Positions 1-7,354 of a stretch of 26,574 nucleotides of DNA are shown here, piece after piece. The notes under the pieces were generated by a model. That model had not been told where the DNA came from. It was given only the letters and a program-made list of their open reading frames with translations, and made no database searches. The DNA is taken from contig JBDRHL010000129.1 of assembly GCA_043816955.1 (NCBI GenBank), positions 1-26,574 on the forward strand, in the 5' to 3' direction. Position 1 is the first letter of the stretch. Each line of letters opens with the position of its first letter. The DNA is from JBDRHL01 sp043816955 (lineage in GTDB: Bacteria > Planctomycetota > Phycisphaerae > Sedimentisphaerales > CAYZTY01). Both the position numbers and the translations under genes were made by a program.

Positions 1-78
1 GTTCTCGAGAACTTTTGTGTACTCTTTAAGCCTCTTTATTTCATCAGCTTGTTTTTCAATAATAGTGTCTTTGTCCAT
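1..78 (-). CDS. Partial coiled-coil N-terminus, possibly IS66-type transposase
   Basis: An open frame starts at an ATG (76-78, minus strand) and runs off the left edge, giving 26 residues beginning MDKDTIIEKQ. It is rich in E, K, L and I in a heptad-like spacing, so it looks like an N-terminal coiled coil. A weak ribosome binding site (AAAGG) lies just upstream. The opening resembles IS66-family transposase N-termini, which begin with a short leader and a leucine zipper. That resemblance is from memory and the piece is too short to prove it. The neighbouring IS5 remnant makes a mobile-element origin plausible. Confidence 0.35.
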   Translation of the reverse strand, partial: MDKDTIIEKQADEIKRLKEYTKVLEN

Positions 79-137
79 GACACCTTTATCGGACAAAAAC
101 AGCGTTTTACTTCAATTATGCAAATTGCTGTGAATGG

Positions 138-405
138 TTACCCCTTATCCAAACACATTCCCTGCGATTTTTTCTTCGTAGGCTTAGCTCGTTTTACCGG
201 AATACTTTTTAAGTCGCCTTTGCCATTTTGCAATCATGCCGATTAGCTCCATCAATCGCCAAGCCAACTGGCACACCAGAACTTTCAGTAAGCAAACTGC
301 GTTCAAAGCATTCCATTGACAACCGGTTCGCAATACGAAAAATATCCCGTTCATTGCTTTGCGGTCTGGCACTCTTGGTCTGCCGCCACCCAGCGAACCA
401 CCATC
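138..405 (-). pseudogene. IS5-family transposase remnant (frameshifted, internally deleted)
   Basis: Minus-strand pieces in different frames match the hallmark blocks of IS5-family (IS427/IS1031-like) transposases. GGGRPRVPDRKAMNGIFFVL and RTGCQWNAL share one frame. SLLTESSGVPVGLAIDGANR and HDCKMAKAT, with the DDE Asp in DGANRHD, lie in a second frame. IPVKRAKPTKKKSQGMCLDK lies in a third. About 60-70 residues normally found between CQWNAL and RSLL are absent, so there is an internal deletion, and a further frameshift near 200 breaks the reading frame. The copy cannot make an active enzyme. I could not identify terminal inverted repeats or a target-site duplication. Confidence 0.75.
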
Positions 406-584
406 TCATGGTCCTGCCAGTTCTTCACGCGCCGGGTTCGAGTGCGAGCGCCACTGTTGGGTGACTCAATAATATCTGTCGTGTCCAGATCAGTAACGGT
501 ATAACTGACCGTCGCCTGTCCCACCGATACAACAAATCCGCACATGACGACAATAATTGTTGCTAACAATAGACCTCTCTTCAT
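351..584 (-). CDS. Truncated exported protein running into transposase remnant
   Basis: This 77-residue frame starts with a clear signal peptide: MKRG, then a hydrophobic stretch of about 17 residues ending near VGQA. It has a strong ribosome binding site (GAGGAGAAGAGG) directly before the ATG. After about 45 residues of what looks like a mature secreted protein (SYTVTDLDTTDIIES), the sequence enters the same DNA as the IS5-family remnant in another frame and stops. I read it as the 5' end of a secreted-protein gene whose remainder was lost when the element inserted or was rearranged. The function of the original protein cannot be told. A good minus-strand promoter lies upstream at 750-777. 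Confidence 0.5.
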   Translation of the reverse strand: MKRGLLLATIIVVMCGFVVSVGQATVSYTVTDLDTTDIIESPNSGARTRTRRVKNWQDHEMVVRWVAADQECQTAKQ

Positions 585-749
585 CCTCTTCTCCTCTAAA
601 AAAAGTTAACTATCTACAGACTACAGGTACTCAACGCGCACACCGAAACTGCATACATAATCTTCTGTCTTCTGTGGAAATACATGTGATGATTCCTCTT
701 CTCACTCCTCGACCTCTCCGCCGTTTGCCAATACTAAAAAACCGATGCG

Positions 750-777
750 ATTCTACAGTACTCCACGTGCTTGTCAA
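750..777 (-). promoter_or_regulatory. Sigma70-like promoter for truncated exported protein
   Basis: Minus strand: TTGACA (777-772), 16-bp spacer, TAGAAT (755-750). The -35 is perfect and the -10 matches five of six. Transcription would start near 743, leaving about a 160-nt untranslated leader before the ATG at 584. Confidence 0.55.
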
Positions 778-850
778 GGAAATCCGGCAAATTTCTACCT
801 TTTTATCCCTCTGCACCGTCAGTCCGCTACGATATTTCGCACCATACCCC

Positions 851-879
851 TTGTAAATTTAAGACGGATTTGCTAGAAT
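851..879 (+). promoter_or_regulatory. Sigma70-like promoter for rhomboid gene
   Basis: TTGTAA (851-856), 17-bp spacer, TAGAAT (874-879). It is properly oriented for the rhomboid gene at 962, with predicted initiation near 886. Confidence 0.45.
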
Positions 880-961
880 AGACTAAGTGCTAAGCAGCAG
901 CATTATTTAACAATTAGCATAGCGCTACGCGGAAAGATTATATACCTGAGGAGGAGGTATT

Positions 962-1621
962 ATGTTTCCGGACAAGAAAGAAAGTCCGTATTGGGATAGC
1001 ACCGGCAACCATATTGTAATGATTCTTATGACGGTGATTTTCGCCATTCAGTTTACCTGTGACCCTCAGGCACAATACCTGAATGGCCTGATTTTGAAAC
1101 ACCTGGTTTCACTATCGCTATTTATGTATCTATGGCTGCATGTCGATTTCGTACATATTGTCTCAAATCTCATCCTGCTCTGGATATTTGGCCGCTATGT
1201 GTGCTCCAAAGTTGGTAATGCCGGTTATTTCCTCGCATACCTTGCTACCGGCATTGCCGCGGGAACTGTTCATTGTATCTACGATGGCAGGCCCGTAATT
1301 GGTGCCAGCGGTGCTATAATGGGCATACTTGGGATATACGTTGTGCTCTGTTTTAAGCGATTTGGCCCTGCTGGGCCTTGGCTGATTCTCGTTTGGTTCC
1401 TAATGAGTTTGGCGGCCAGCTTTACGGGCACTGCCGGGATATCGTATCTGGCGCATGTGGGAGGCTTTTGTGCCGGTATCATAATCGCTGCAATACTTGT
1501 ATTCTTCAATATCGCTGAAACTGATGAGACCGGCCAATCATTGCTGAACCTGCTCTCGCCTCTGTCAATATACATCCCTTCCGGCAAAGCCAAGCGTTTT
1601 ACGAAATTGCCCGAATTATAA
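962..1621 (+). CDS. Rhomboid family intramembrane serine protease
   Basis: This 219-residue polytopic membrane protein should cleave transmembrane substrates within the lipid bilayer. The rhomboid signature is complete. H60 and H65 with N69 (HVDFVHIVSN) supply the oxyanion-side residues, GASG at 114-117 holds catalytic Ser116, and His165 in AHVGG forms the dyad. About six hydrophobic segments are visible, so it is the basic bacterial six-helix form. A short hydrophilic tail follows from about 190 and no extra domain is present. The start is well supported by GAGGAGGAGG about 5 nt before the ATG, and a promoter lies at 851-879. It appears monocistronic, facing a convergent membrane-protein gene. 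The substrate is unknown. Confidence 0.9.
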   Translation: MFPDKKESPYWDSTGNHIVMILMTVIFAIQFTCDPQAQYLNGLILKHLVSLSLFMYLWLHVDFVHIVSNLILLWIFGRYVCSKVGNAGYFLAYLATGIAAGTVHCIYDGRPVIGASGAIMGILGIYVVLCFKRFGPAGPWLILVWFLMSLAASFTGTAGISYLAHVGGFCAGIIIAAILVFFNIAETDETGQSLLNLLSPLSIYIPSGKAKRFTKLPEL

Positions 1622-1721
1622 GGCAAAAACAAACTACTTCAAGACATCTGACTGTTAAGGAAATCGCGACAGGAAAGCTTAGTCCAATTCAATGCGTAAC
1701 ATCGGCCTTAAGACGCGGCTT

Positions 1722-2198
1722 TTAGGATGTCGCCTCCAAAGTTTTGTTCGGTAATTCTTCGATTTTCTGTAATCTTTTCGCTGCCCATCCAGCCAGAAAA
1801 GGTGCCCACAATGGAAACAGGATAAAAGCCTGAAACATCAAGCCTCCATTGGCAACACCGGTAGCAGCACCGATGCTCATCCCGATATTTGGGATCAGCC
1901 ACAAGGTTCCAATGGAAAAGAAGTACACAACCTCGAAAATGATTACGGCCACAAAAAGCTTGAGCACGTTCGTGCGTAGCCGGACAAACTGCACACCGCA
2001 GATCAGGAGGATAATGTAGCATCCGATACAGATCGCAGACATTGTATAGAATGCAGGGTAAAAATATGGAATGTCGTGTTCCTGCACGAAGTCTGAAAAA
2101 TATGTAAATAGCGTCGTTAAATTGTACCAGAGACCGATTACCGCCACAGTAATCGAAAGAACCCCAATGGCAATTATGAATCCTTTTGCTCTTTTCAT
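1722..2198 (-). CDS. Hypothetical four-helix membrane protein
   Basis: I do not recognise the family. The product is 158 residues with four hydrophobic stretches: roughly residues 7-26, 48-70, 80-103 and 120-140. A short basic segment and the tail PNKTLEATS follow. I chose the ATG at 2198, 11 codons inside the longest frame, because GGGAG sits about 8 nt upstream and the protein then opens MKRAKGF, typical of an inner-membrane N-terminus. No motif suggests an enzymatic role. A palindrome at 2262-2276 lies about 65 bp upstream of the start and could be an operator. The gene is convergent with the rhomboid gene. Confidence 0.6.
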   Translation of the reverse strand: MKRAKGFIIAIGVLSITVAVIGLWYNLTTLFTYFSDFVQEHDIPYFYPAFYTMSAICIGCYIILLICGVQFVRLRTNVLKLFVAVIIFEVVYFFSIGTLWLIPNIGMSIGAATGVANGGLMFQAFILFPLWAPFLAGWAAKRLQKIEELPNKTLEATS

Positions 2199-2261
2199 AT
2201 TATCTCCCTCGAATATAATATTACAACACAATTTGAAGTGATTTTATGCTGCTATTATGCT

Positions 2262-2276
2262 AATGTACAGTACATT
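2262..2276. promoter_or_regulatory. Perfect 15-bp palindrome, possible operator
   Basis: AATGTAC-A-GTACATT is a perfect inverted repeat with a single central base. It lies upstream of the minus-strand membrane-protein gene (start 2198) and downstream of the DJ-1 gene. The size and position suit a dimeric repressor site, but no cognate regulator is in the window. Confidence 0.35.
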
Positions 2277-2354
2277 TGTAAGTAACTTAGTCCAGCGGAA
2301 GGAAGGTTTCAACCTTTGTATATGCCCTGGCTGAGGGATCCGAGTTTGCATGTT

Positions 2355-2912
2355 TCAGGTGTGGATAAGCATTGCGCGAGAGATCTCGTCAGCTTTTTGA
2401 TGCCCGAACAGCAGCTCCACGAGTTTCAGCGCAAAAGCCAGCGCTGTTGCTGGCCCCTTGCTGGTTATACAGTTCGAGTCAACGACAACCGGTTCCCCGT
2501 CCGTGGCAGGGTTAGGTAATTGATCGGCAAAAGCAGGGTAGGAGGTTGCCCTAAATCTATCCAGCAGGCCTTGTGCAGCCAGGACCACCACAGGTGAAGC
2601 ACAAATCGCCCCAAAGAGACGACCCTGCTGAGACTGCTGCTGGAGCATCTGTTTAAGCTCAAGGCTGTCGCGAAGGTTTTCAGCGCCGGGCATACCGCCG
2701 GGCAAAGCGATAAGATCGTATTCAATGCTCACACATTTATCGATTGTCACATCAGCAACGATCTTAACACCCCGCGAGGCGGTTATCTGCCTTCTGCCTG
2801 TTACCGAAGCGACAGTAACGTCTGCACCTGCCCGGCGCAGGACATCAATGAGGCACACCGCTTCTATTTCCTCGCTGCCGTCAGCAATCGGAATCAACAC
2901 TTTCCTGTTCAT
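2355..2912 (-). CDS. DJ-1/PfpI superfamily protein (DJ-1/YajL subgroup)
   Basis: The 185-residue product matches human DJ-1 and bacterial YajL end to end. GSEEIEA near the N-terminus carries the conserved acidic residue (Glu17, equivalent to DJ-1 Glu18). LPGGMPGAENL follows. The nucleophile elbow AICASP holds Cys104, the oxidisable active-site cysteine. GPATALAFALKLVE matches the C-terminal core. The His that DJ-1 carries around residue 126 is replaced by Tyr (ATSYP), as is common outside animals. Such proteins are cytosolic and linked to oxidative or carbonyl stress; the exact reaction is disputed. AAGGGAGTGG before the ATG supports the start, and a perfect TATAAT (minus strand, 2983-2978) may be its -10 box. 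Confidence 0.9.
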   Translation of the reverse strand: MNRKVLIPIADGSEEIEAVCLIDVLRRAGADVTVASVTGRRQITASRGVKIVADVTIDKCVSIEYDLIALPGGMPGAENLRDSLELKQMLQQQSQQGRLFGAICASPVVVLAAQGLLDRFRATSYPAFADQLPNPATDGEPVVVDSNCITSKGPATALAFALKLVELLFGHQKADEISRAMLIHT

Positions 2913-3002
2913 GTTTCCACTCCCTTAAATCATACTTACCTGTATATATGCTTAAGAGGGGGGAAAATCAAATTCAAATTATACCTGGGGCGCAGTGAAT
3001 TC

Positions 3003-3031
3003 TTGACGTTTTCGGCTCAAACCGGTACCTT
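3003..3031 (+). promoter_or_regulatory. Possible promoter for the nucleotidyltransferase-kinase gene
   Basis: TTGACG (3003-3008), 17-bp spacer, TACCTT (3026-3031). The -35 is good and the -10 weak. Initiation near 3038 would favour translation from the second ATG (3068) rather than 3044. Confidence 0.3.
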
Positions 3032-3043
3032 ATCCGCGGCGGT

Positions 3044-5788
3044 ATGCGCAGAAAAGGTGTAACAGGGATGACCCAGACGAGCAGAAAACACATTGTCAGT
3101 CAGACAGCAGTAGTGATACTTGCGGGCGGCAGCGGCAGCAGGATGGGCCATGCCGATACAGCCAAGGTATGTTTTGAAATAGGTGGTCAGCCTGCGATTA
3201 ATCGCACCATCCAGATGTTCAAAATGATCGGATTTACCAGGTTTGGTGTGGTAGTCGGCTCAATGGCCCAGCAGGTTATTTCGACCATCGCTGCTGAGAA
3301 CCCGGAGGTAACATTTTTCTATCAGGGAGAACAACTGGGAACGGGGCATGCCGCCAAAGTGGCTGCTGATGCTTTGCAGGCCCTGGGGCACAGCGGGCCG
3401 GTTTTTTTGACACTCGGTGATAAGTTCGTCGAGAAATCAGCAATTGAGGCGGTAGTCGATGGTTTCGTACGCCAGCAGGCCGACGCCGCTTTGCTGACAA
3501 TTCCCAAGACAACGGCAACGGCAGCCAGCAGCGGGAGGGTATTTGTTGATCCGGAGGGGCAGGTAGTCGGCATCATCGAAAATCCCGATATTCGCAGGCA
3601 GCAAATCGCCGACGAACTGCGCCAGCTTCTTGTCAACAAGCGCAGGACGATACCCTCGCGTCTAATACGTGGGGTCTGCAGCAAACACATACCCAACGAA
3701 AAAAAACTCGCTGTAGCTGCTGGCGAACTTCTGCTGGCAGCGAATAGGCGGGAGCAAATCAGCAAGTCGGAGCTTCAAAAGATACTGGGGCTGGAAAAAT
3801 ATAACCTGACGGTCGCATCGCAGCGATACACCGCCGGACAGATCGAGCGGATATGTACGATGGTGAACCCAAGTTTATACCTCTTCACGGCTGAAGCTTT
3901 TTACCGCGGCATCGCAATGATCGACAATAACAACGCCCAGAACGAGTACTACCTGACTGACGTGATCAAAAACCTGGCTGCTCTGCGTGATAAAGCAGGC
4001 AAAAGCCTGTACAGACTTCGGGCTGTTGCCGTTAATAATTCCGATCTGATCCAGGGTTTCAATTCGCCGGGGGAACTTCTGGCTATACAGGATTATGTGA
4101 GACGGAAAAAAATCCATCGTACCGCACATGCCGCATCTGATGTGCCCAGGCCGAAGCTGAGCAAGAACTGTTACTGTACAGCGGCCCAGTGGATCGCGAA
4201 AATTGAATCAAACAGCGGCAGGGTCAAGAGCTGGTTACGCAGGATCTACGGCGATGACCCTGATCTGCATAATGAAAAATGCCGTGATTTAGTCAAGACA
4301 CTGAATTGTTTCACCAGACGGTTCGGCTTTGAACAAAAAGTCCTCATCGTGCGCGTTCCGGGGCGAATCAACCTGATGGGAAGACACATCGATCACAGAG
4401 GAGGATTCAATAATATCCTAGCTATCGATCGTGAGACGACTGTCGTTGCTTCACTGAGGAGCGATGACAAGATCATCGCTGTAAACACACAGCCCGCGAA
4501 GTTTCCGAACGCTAACTTCAGTATTTCCGGACTGATGGGCGGTTTCGAATGGGACGACTGGGAAAACTTTGTCAGCAGTCAGTGGGTGCGGAAGCTTCTT
4601 ACCAACGCTGCCGGCGAGTGGAGCAACTACATAAAAGCAGCGATGCTCAGACTTCAACACCAGTACCGGGACCTGAGAATATGCGGCGCAAACATGGCTT
4701 TTCACGGCAATATCCCGATAGGGGCGGGCCTGAGCAGCAGCTCAACACTGATCGTAGCAAGTCTTCAGGCAGCTATTGCGCTTAATAACCTTGAATTGAC
4801 AAGCGAACAGTTTATCGACCTGTGCGGGGAAGGCGAGTGGTTTATCGGCTCGCGAACCGAAGCGGGGACACATGCGGCGATGTACCTGGGGCAGAGGGGG
4901 AAAATCGCCCATGTGGGGTATTTACCTTTCAGGGTGGAAAAAATCATAGACGCTCTCTCGGATTGCCTGGTAATAATAGCCGACAGTGGTGTCAAAACAG
5001 AAAACGCACAGGCCAGCCAGATGCGAAATGAAAGGATTGCCTGCTGTGAGCTGGGTCTTGCTCTTATCAGGCAAAACCTGCCTCGCGGCGAGAATATCGA
5101 ATATGTCAGAGACATTGACCCCCAGAAGCTTGGCTGTACTACCAGCCAGATATACAGGATGCTCCTGAAGATTCCCGTATTGATGACGCGTAAGGCTTTC
5201 AGGCAAAGACTCTCAGGGGAGCACAAAGACCTGATCGATGAGAATTTTGCGACGCACCGAGACCCGGGATATTATCCTGTCCGAAGCGTTCTGTTATTCA
5301 GCATATCAGAAATTATTCGCAGCAAATTTGCTGTTGACTACCTGCAGAATGGCAACTTAACGGAATTCGGCAGGCTTATTCAGGCCAGCCACAATGGCGA
5401 CAGAATCGTAATACAAGGACCTGACGGGAGGTACCGCCCTTTCGAGCCTGACTGCGATGACGAATACCTCAACCGCCTGATTTCCGATCTGGCAGGAGAA
5501 GACCCACAACGTGTGCTCAATGCCCAGCTTTACATGCAGAGCGGCTGGTACGGCGGCAGCAGCAGCCAAACAGACCTAATGGTTGATGCCGTACAGTCAC
5601 TATCCGGCGTCATCGGGGCACAGATAGCAGGAGCGGGACTCGGCGGATGTATCATGATCCTCGCCCGAAACGATACCTTCAATGCCGTCAAACAGAAACT
5701 GAAGCAGTCTTATTACAAGCCCAACAATCTAAAACCGATTGTGATACCCTGCAGAACTGTGGAAGGAGCCGGTCTGGTCAAATTCTAA
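3044..5788 (+). CDS. Fusion of GlmU-like sugar-1-phosphate nucleotidyltransferase and GHMP (galactokinase-like) sugar kinase
   Basis: This 914-residue protein joins two salvage activities. Residues 22-355 form a GlmU-like pyrophosphorylase: LAGGSGSRMG (27-36), Lys41, QLGTGHA (97-103), an Asp in LGDK (126) and NNNAQNEYYLTD (295-306). The last motif is close to GlmU, so UTP is the likely nucleotide. An insert of about 80 residues follows IENPD (179-183). Residues 430-914 form a GHMP kinase: galactokinase motif GRINLMGRHIDHRGG (440-454), ATP loop PIGAGLSSSST (558-568) and AGAGLGG (862-868). The kinase would make a sugar-1-phosphate and the first domain would turn it into an NDP-sugar. The sugar is unknown. 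Relative to galactokinase, the substrate-contact Glu is Arg447 and the catalytic Asp position appears to be Thr609. The ATG at 3068 has a better ribosome site (AAAAGG) and may be the true start. Confidence 0.85.
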   Translation: MRRKGVTGMTQTSRKHIVSQTAVVILAGGSGSRMGHADTAKVCFEIGGQPAINRTIQMFKMIGFTRFGVVVGSMAQQVISTIAAENPEVTFFYQGEQLGTGHAAKVAADALQALGHSGPVFLTLGDKFVEKSAIEAVVDGFVRQQADAALLTIPKTTATAASSGRVFVDPEGQVVGIIENPDIRRQQIADELRQLLVNKRRTIPSRLIRGVCSKHIPNEKKLAVAAGELLLAANRREQISKSELQKILGLEKYNLTVASQRYTAGQIERICTMVNPSLYLFTAEAFYRGIAMIDNNNAQNEYYLTDVIKNLAALRDKAGKSLYRLRAVAVNNSDLIQGFNSPGELLAIQDYVRRKKIHRTAHAASDVPRPKLSKNCYCTAAQWIAKIESNSGRVKSWLRRIYGDDPDLHNEKCRDLVKTLNCFTRRFGFEQKVLIVRVPGRINLMGRHIDHRGGFNNILAIDRETTVVASLRSDDKIIAVNTQPAKFPNANFSISGLMGGFEWDDWENFVSSQWVRKLLTNAAGEWSNYIKAAMLRLQHQYRDLRICGANMAFHGNIPIGAGLSSSSTLIVASLQAAIALNNLELTSEQFIDLCGEGEWFIGSRTEAGTHAAMYLGQRGKIAHVGYLPFRVEKIIDALSDCLVIIADSGVKTENAQASQMRNERIACCELGLALIRQNLPRGENIEYVRDIDPQKLGCTTSQIYRMLLKIPVLMTRKAFRQRLSGEHKDLIDENFATHRDPGYYPVRSVLLFSISEIIRSKFAVDYLQNGNLTEFGRLIQASHNGDRIVIQGPDGRYRPFEPDCDDEYLNRLISDLAGEDPQRVLNAQLYMQSGWYGGSSSQTDLMVDAVQSLSGVIGAQIAGAGLGGCIMILARNDTFNAVKQKLKQSYYKPNNLKPIVIPCRTVEGAGLVKF

Positions 5789-5832
5789 GCTATACAGGCA
5801 GAGACAGACATGCATTCGTTCAGAACGCGTGT

Positions 5833-5985
5833 TTAGCGTAAAGGTTTTTCATCAGTCTGAATTTTATCAATATTCCGCCAGGCCTGTATTCTTCGCCGGA
5901 TGTTTCGAATCTGACTGTCGAGGACAAGCAGATATATGAAACAGACCAGCCAGGCAAGTGAAACAGCCAAACACAGATAAAACAT
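5833..5985 (-). CDS. ccmD: CcmD-like small membrane protein
   Basis: A 50-codon frame begins 12 nt after the ccmC stop. The ccmC stop and this gene's ribosome site overlap (TAAGGA, about 10 nt before the ATG). The peptide starts MFYLCLAVSLAWLVCFIYLL, a single transmembrane helix, then turns strongly basic (LDSQIRNIRRRIQAW) and ends polar. This is the CcmD layout: a short N-terminus, one helix and a basic cytoplasmic coiled segment. In other bacteria CcmD helps release holo-CcmE from the CcmABC complex. Identification rests on position and topology, because CcmD proteins are poorly conserved. It is the last gene of the operon and is convergent with the kinase fusion. Confidence 0.75.
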   Translation of the reverse strand: MFYLCLAVSLAWLVCFIYLLVLDSQIRNIRRRIQAWRNIDKIQTDEKPLR

Positions 5986-5997
5986 AAACAATTTTCC

Positions 5998-6630
5998 TTA
6001 ACAGGTTATATCATCGTCCAGTTCCGCGGCGGCTTGAAGCAGGTCTGTCCTCAGCCAGATGAGTAAGCCGGCGAGAAGCAGTGCAGCAGCAATAGCGGCA
6101 GCTAAGGCAGCGCTCTGCCATGCAGAGTCGAATGTAAAGTTCTGCCTGTGAATATCAGGTATCAGCCTGGCGCTGACGTACACCATTGGGACATCGAGAA
6201 ACGCTATTATACCAAAGACGGCGCAAATTCGTGCACGGCGGTGTTTGTCAGGAATGGCGGTGCGCAGGATGATGTAAACCAAGGCGAGGAACCAGAGGAT
6301 GGCGGAAGTTACCAGCTTCGGGCTTGGGGTCCACCAGAGATTCCACTCGGCACGTGAAAAAACCGAGCCTGTCAGATTCAGAACGGTTGCAAAGAGCAGA
6401 GCGGCCTCAGCAGATGCGGCGCCCAAATAATCCCAAAATTTCTTTTTCGTGCACAGGCAGCCGATCGAGGCGACAAGCAGCATGACGAAACAGGCCAGGG
6501 CACAGATCGAGCCGGGGACGTGAAAATAAATGATATTCCGCTGCAGCGGTATTATGCGGCCTTTCGTCAGGCCGATCCAGACAGAGGCCAGCAGCAGGAT
6601 GAAGGTCAGTAATATCAGAACTTTTCGCAC
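5998..6630 (-). CDS. ccmC: Heme exporter/handling protein CcmC
   Basis: The 210-residue protein has six hydrophobic segments and belongs to the heme-handling family that, with CcmD, loads heme onto CcmE at the outer face of the inner membrane. Two external histidines expected to ligate heme are present: His37 in YFHVP and His161 in IPDIHRQ. The tryptophan-rich loop between them reads WNLWWTPSPKLVTS (96-109), which keeps the Trp residues but lacks the WD of the usual WWD signature. I placed the start at the GTG at 6630 because AGGAGG lies 6 nt upstream and the longer frame would run back into ccmB. It begins 10 nt after the ccmB stop. Confidence 0.9.
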   Translation of the reverse strand: MRKVLILLTFILLLASVWIGLTKGRIIPLQRNIIYFHVPGSICALACFVMLLVASIGCLCTKKKFWDYLGAASAEAALLFATVLNLTGSVFSRAEWNLWWTPSPKLVTSAILWFLALVYIILRTAIPDKHRRARICAVFGIIAFLDVPMVYVSARLIPDIHRQNFTFDSAWQSAALAAAIAAALLLAGLLIWLRTDLLQAAAELDDDITC

Positions 6631-6640
6631 TTTGGTCCTC

Positions 6641-7354
6641 CTATTCGCGAACGACAAAGCCAAACAGCAGCCAGGAGGCTGAGATATAAATTACATCGAA
6701 GGCGATGATAAGCGCAGTTGCCGTTTTCAGATTTCCAGCTAGTGCCAATGCCGCCGAACCACCAAGGTTCTCAGGAATGAGGCCGAACAATACGAGAAGC
6801 ACAAACGCTGCCGGTATCATCAGCGGCATCAGGGTTGTCAGTACAAGAACACTTAAGACAGCGGTACGGATATCTCCAAGCTGGACCATCGCTGAAAACA
6901 ATGTCCCTACAGCCGATATTGCCGCATTAACAAGCAGCAACAACAGCAGAAAATACAGCCAGCCGTCCGCAACGGTGATGTGGAAGGTTATCAGTATAAG
7001 GGGAACGGCGATAATTTCAAAGATGCACAGAATTATCACGTTGGCAGCAAGTTTTGCAAGATAGATCGTTCCCACGTCAAGCGGCGCCAAAAGCAAACCG
7101 CTGATGCAGTTATCCTGTTTTTCGAGAGCGAATGAGCGCTCCTGAACGAGCAGGCCGCAGAACAGGAGACATATCAACAGAACAGCAGAGCCGACGGCAA
7201 CAGCATCGAGGGATGCTGCTTCACAAATAATACGCAGTATCCAGACAATCAGCATTGCAAGAACCACCATAAGCGGCAGGGTCTGTTTGGTGCGCATCTC
7301 GACAAAAACGTCTTTTGATAAAATGGATATGAAAGCGTTATGGGAATACTTCAC
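6641..7354 (-). CDS. ccmB: Heme exporter ABC permease CcmB
   Basis: The 237-residue integral membrane protein has six transmembrane segments and the CcmB block LVQERSFALEKQDNCISGLL followed by LAPLD, near the second helix. With CcmA and CcmC it forms the ABC complex that uses ATP to free heme-loaded CcmE. I take the GTG at 7354 as start: AAGGA lies 7 nt upstream, and its GTGA overlaps the ccmA stop by 4 nt, a classic coupling junction. A TTG two codons earlier is possible but sits too close to the ribosome site. The length is slightly over the usual 220 residues. Confidence 0.92.
   Translation of the reverse strand: MKYSHNAFISILSKDVFVEMRTKQTLPLMVVLAMLIVWILRIICEAASLDAVAVGSAVLLICLLFCGLLVQERSFALEKQDNCISGLLLAPLDVGTIYLAKLAANVIILCIFEIIAVPLILITFHITVADGWLYFLLLLLLVNAAISAVGTLFSAMVQLGDIRTAVLSVLVLTTLMPLMIPAAFVLLVLFGLIPENLGGSAALALAGNLKTATALIIAFDVIYISASWLLFGFVVRE

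Larger units (their letters stand above)
585..961. other. Intergenic region with two divergent promoters
   Basis: No convincing gene is visible. The open frames here lack ribosome binding sites and recognisable sequence. The stretch holds a minus-strand promoter (750-777) facing the truncated exported protein, with a leader of about 160 nt, and a plus-strand promoter (851-879) facing the rhomboid gene, with a leader of about 75 nt. Confidence 0.5.

Noticed and set aside
557..856. 99-codon plus-strand frame upstream of the rhomboid gene
   Set aside because: No ribosome site, low-complexity translation, and it overlaps a promoter and the start of the opposite-strand gene.
4765..5226. 153-codon minus-strand frame inside the kinase fusion
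   Set aside because: Shadow of the conserved GHMP domain on the opposite strand.
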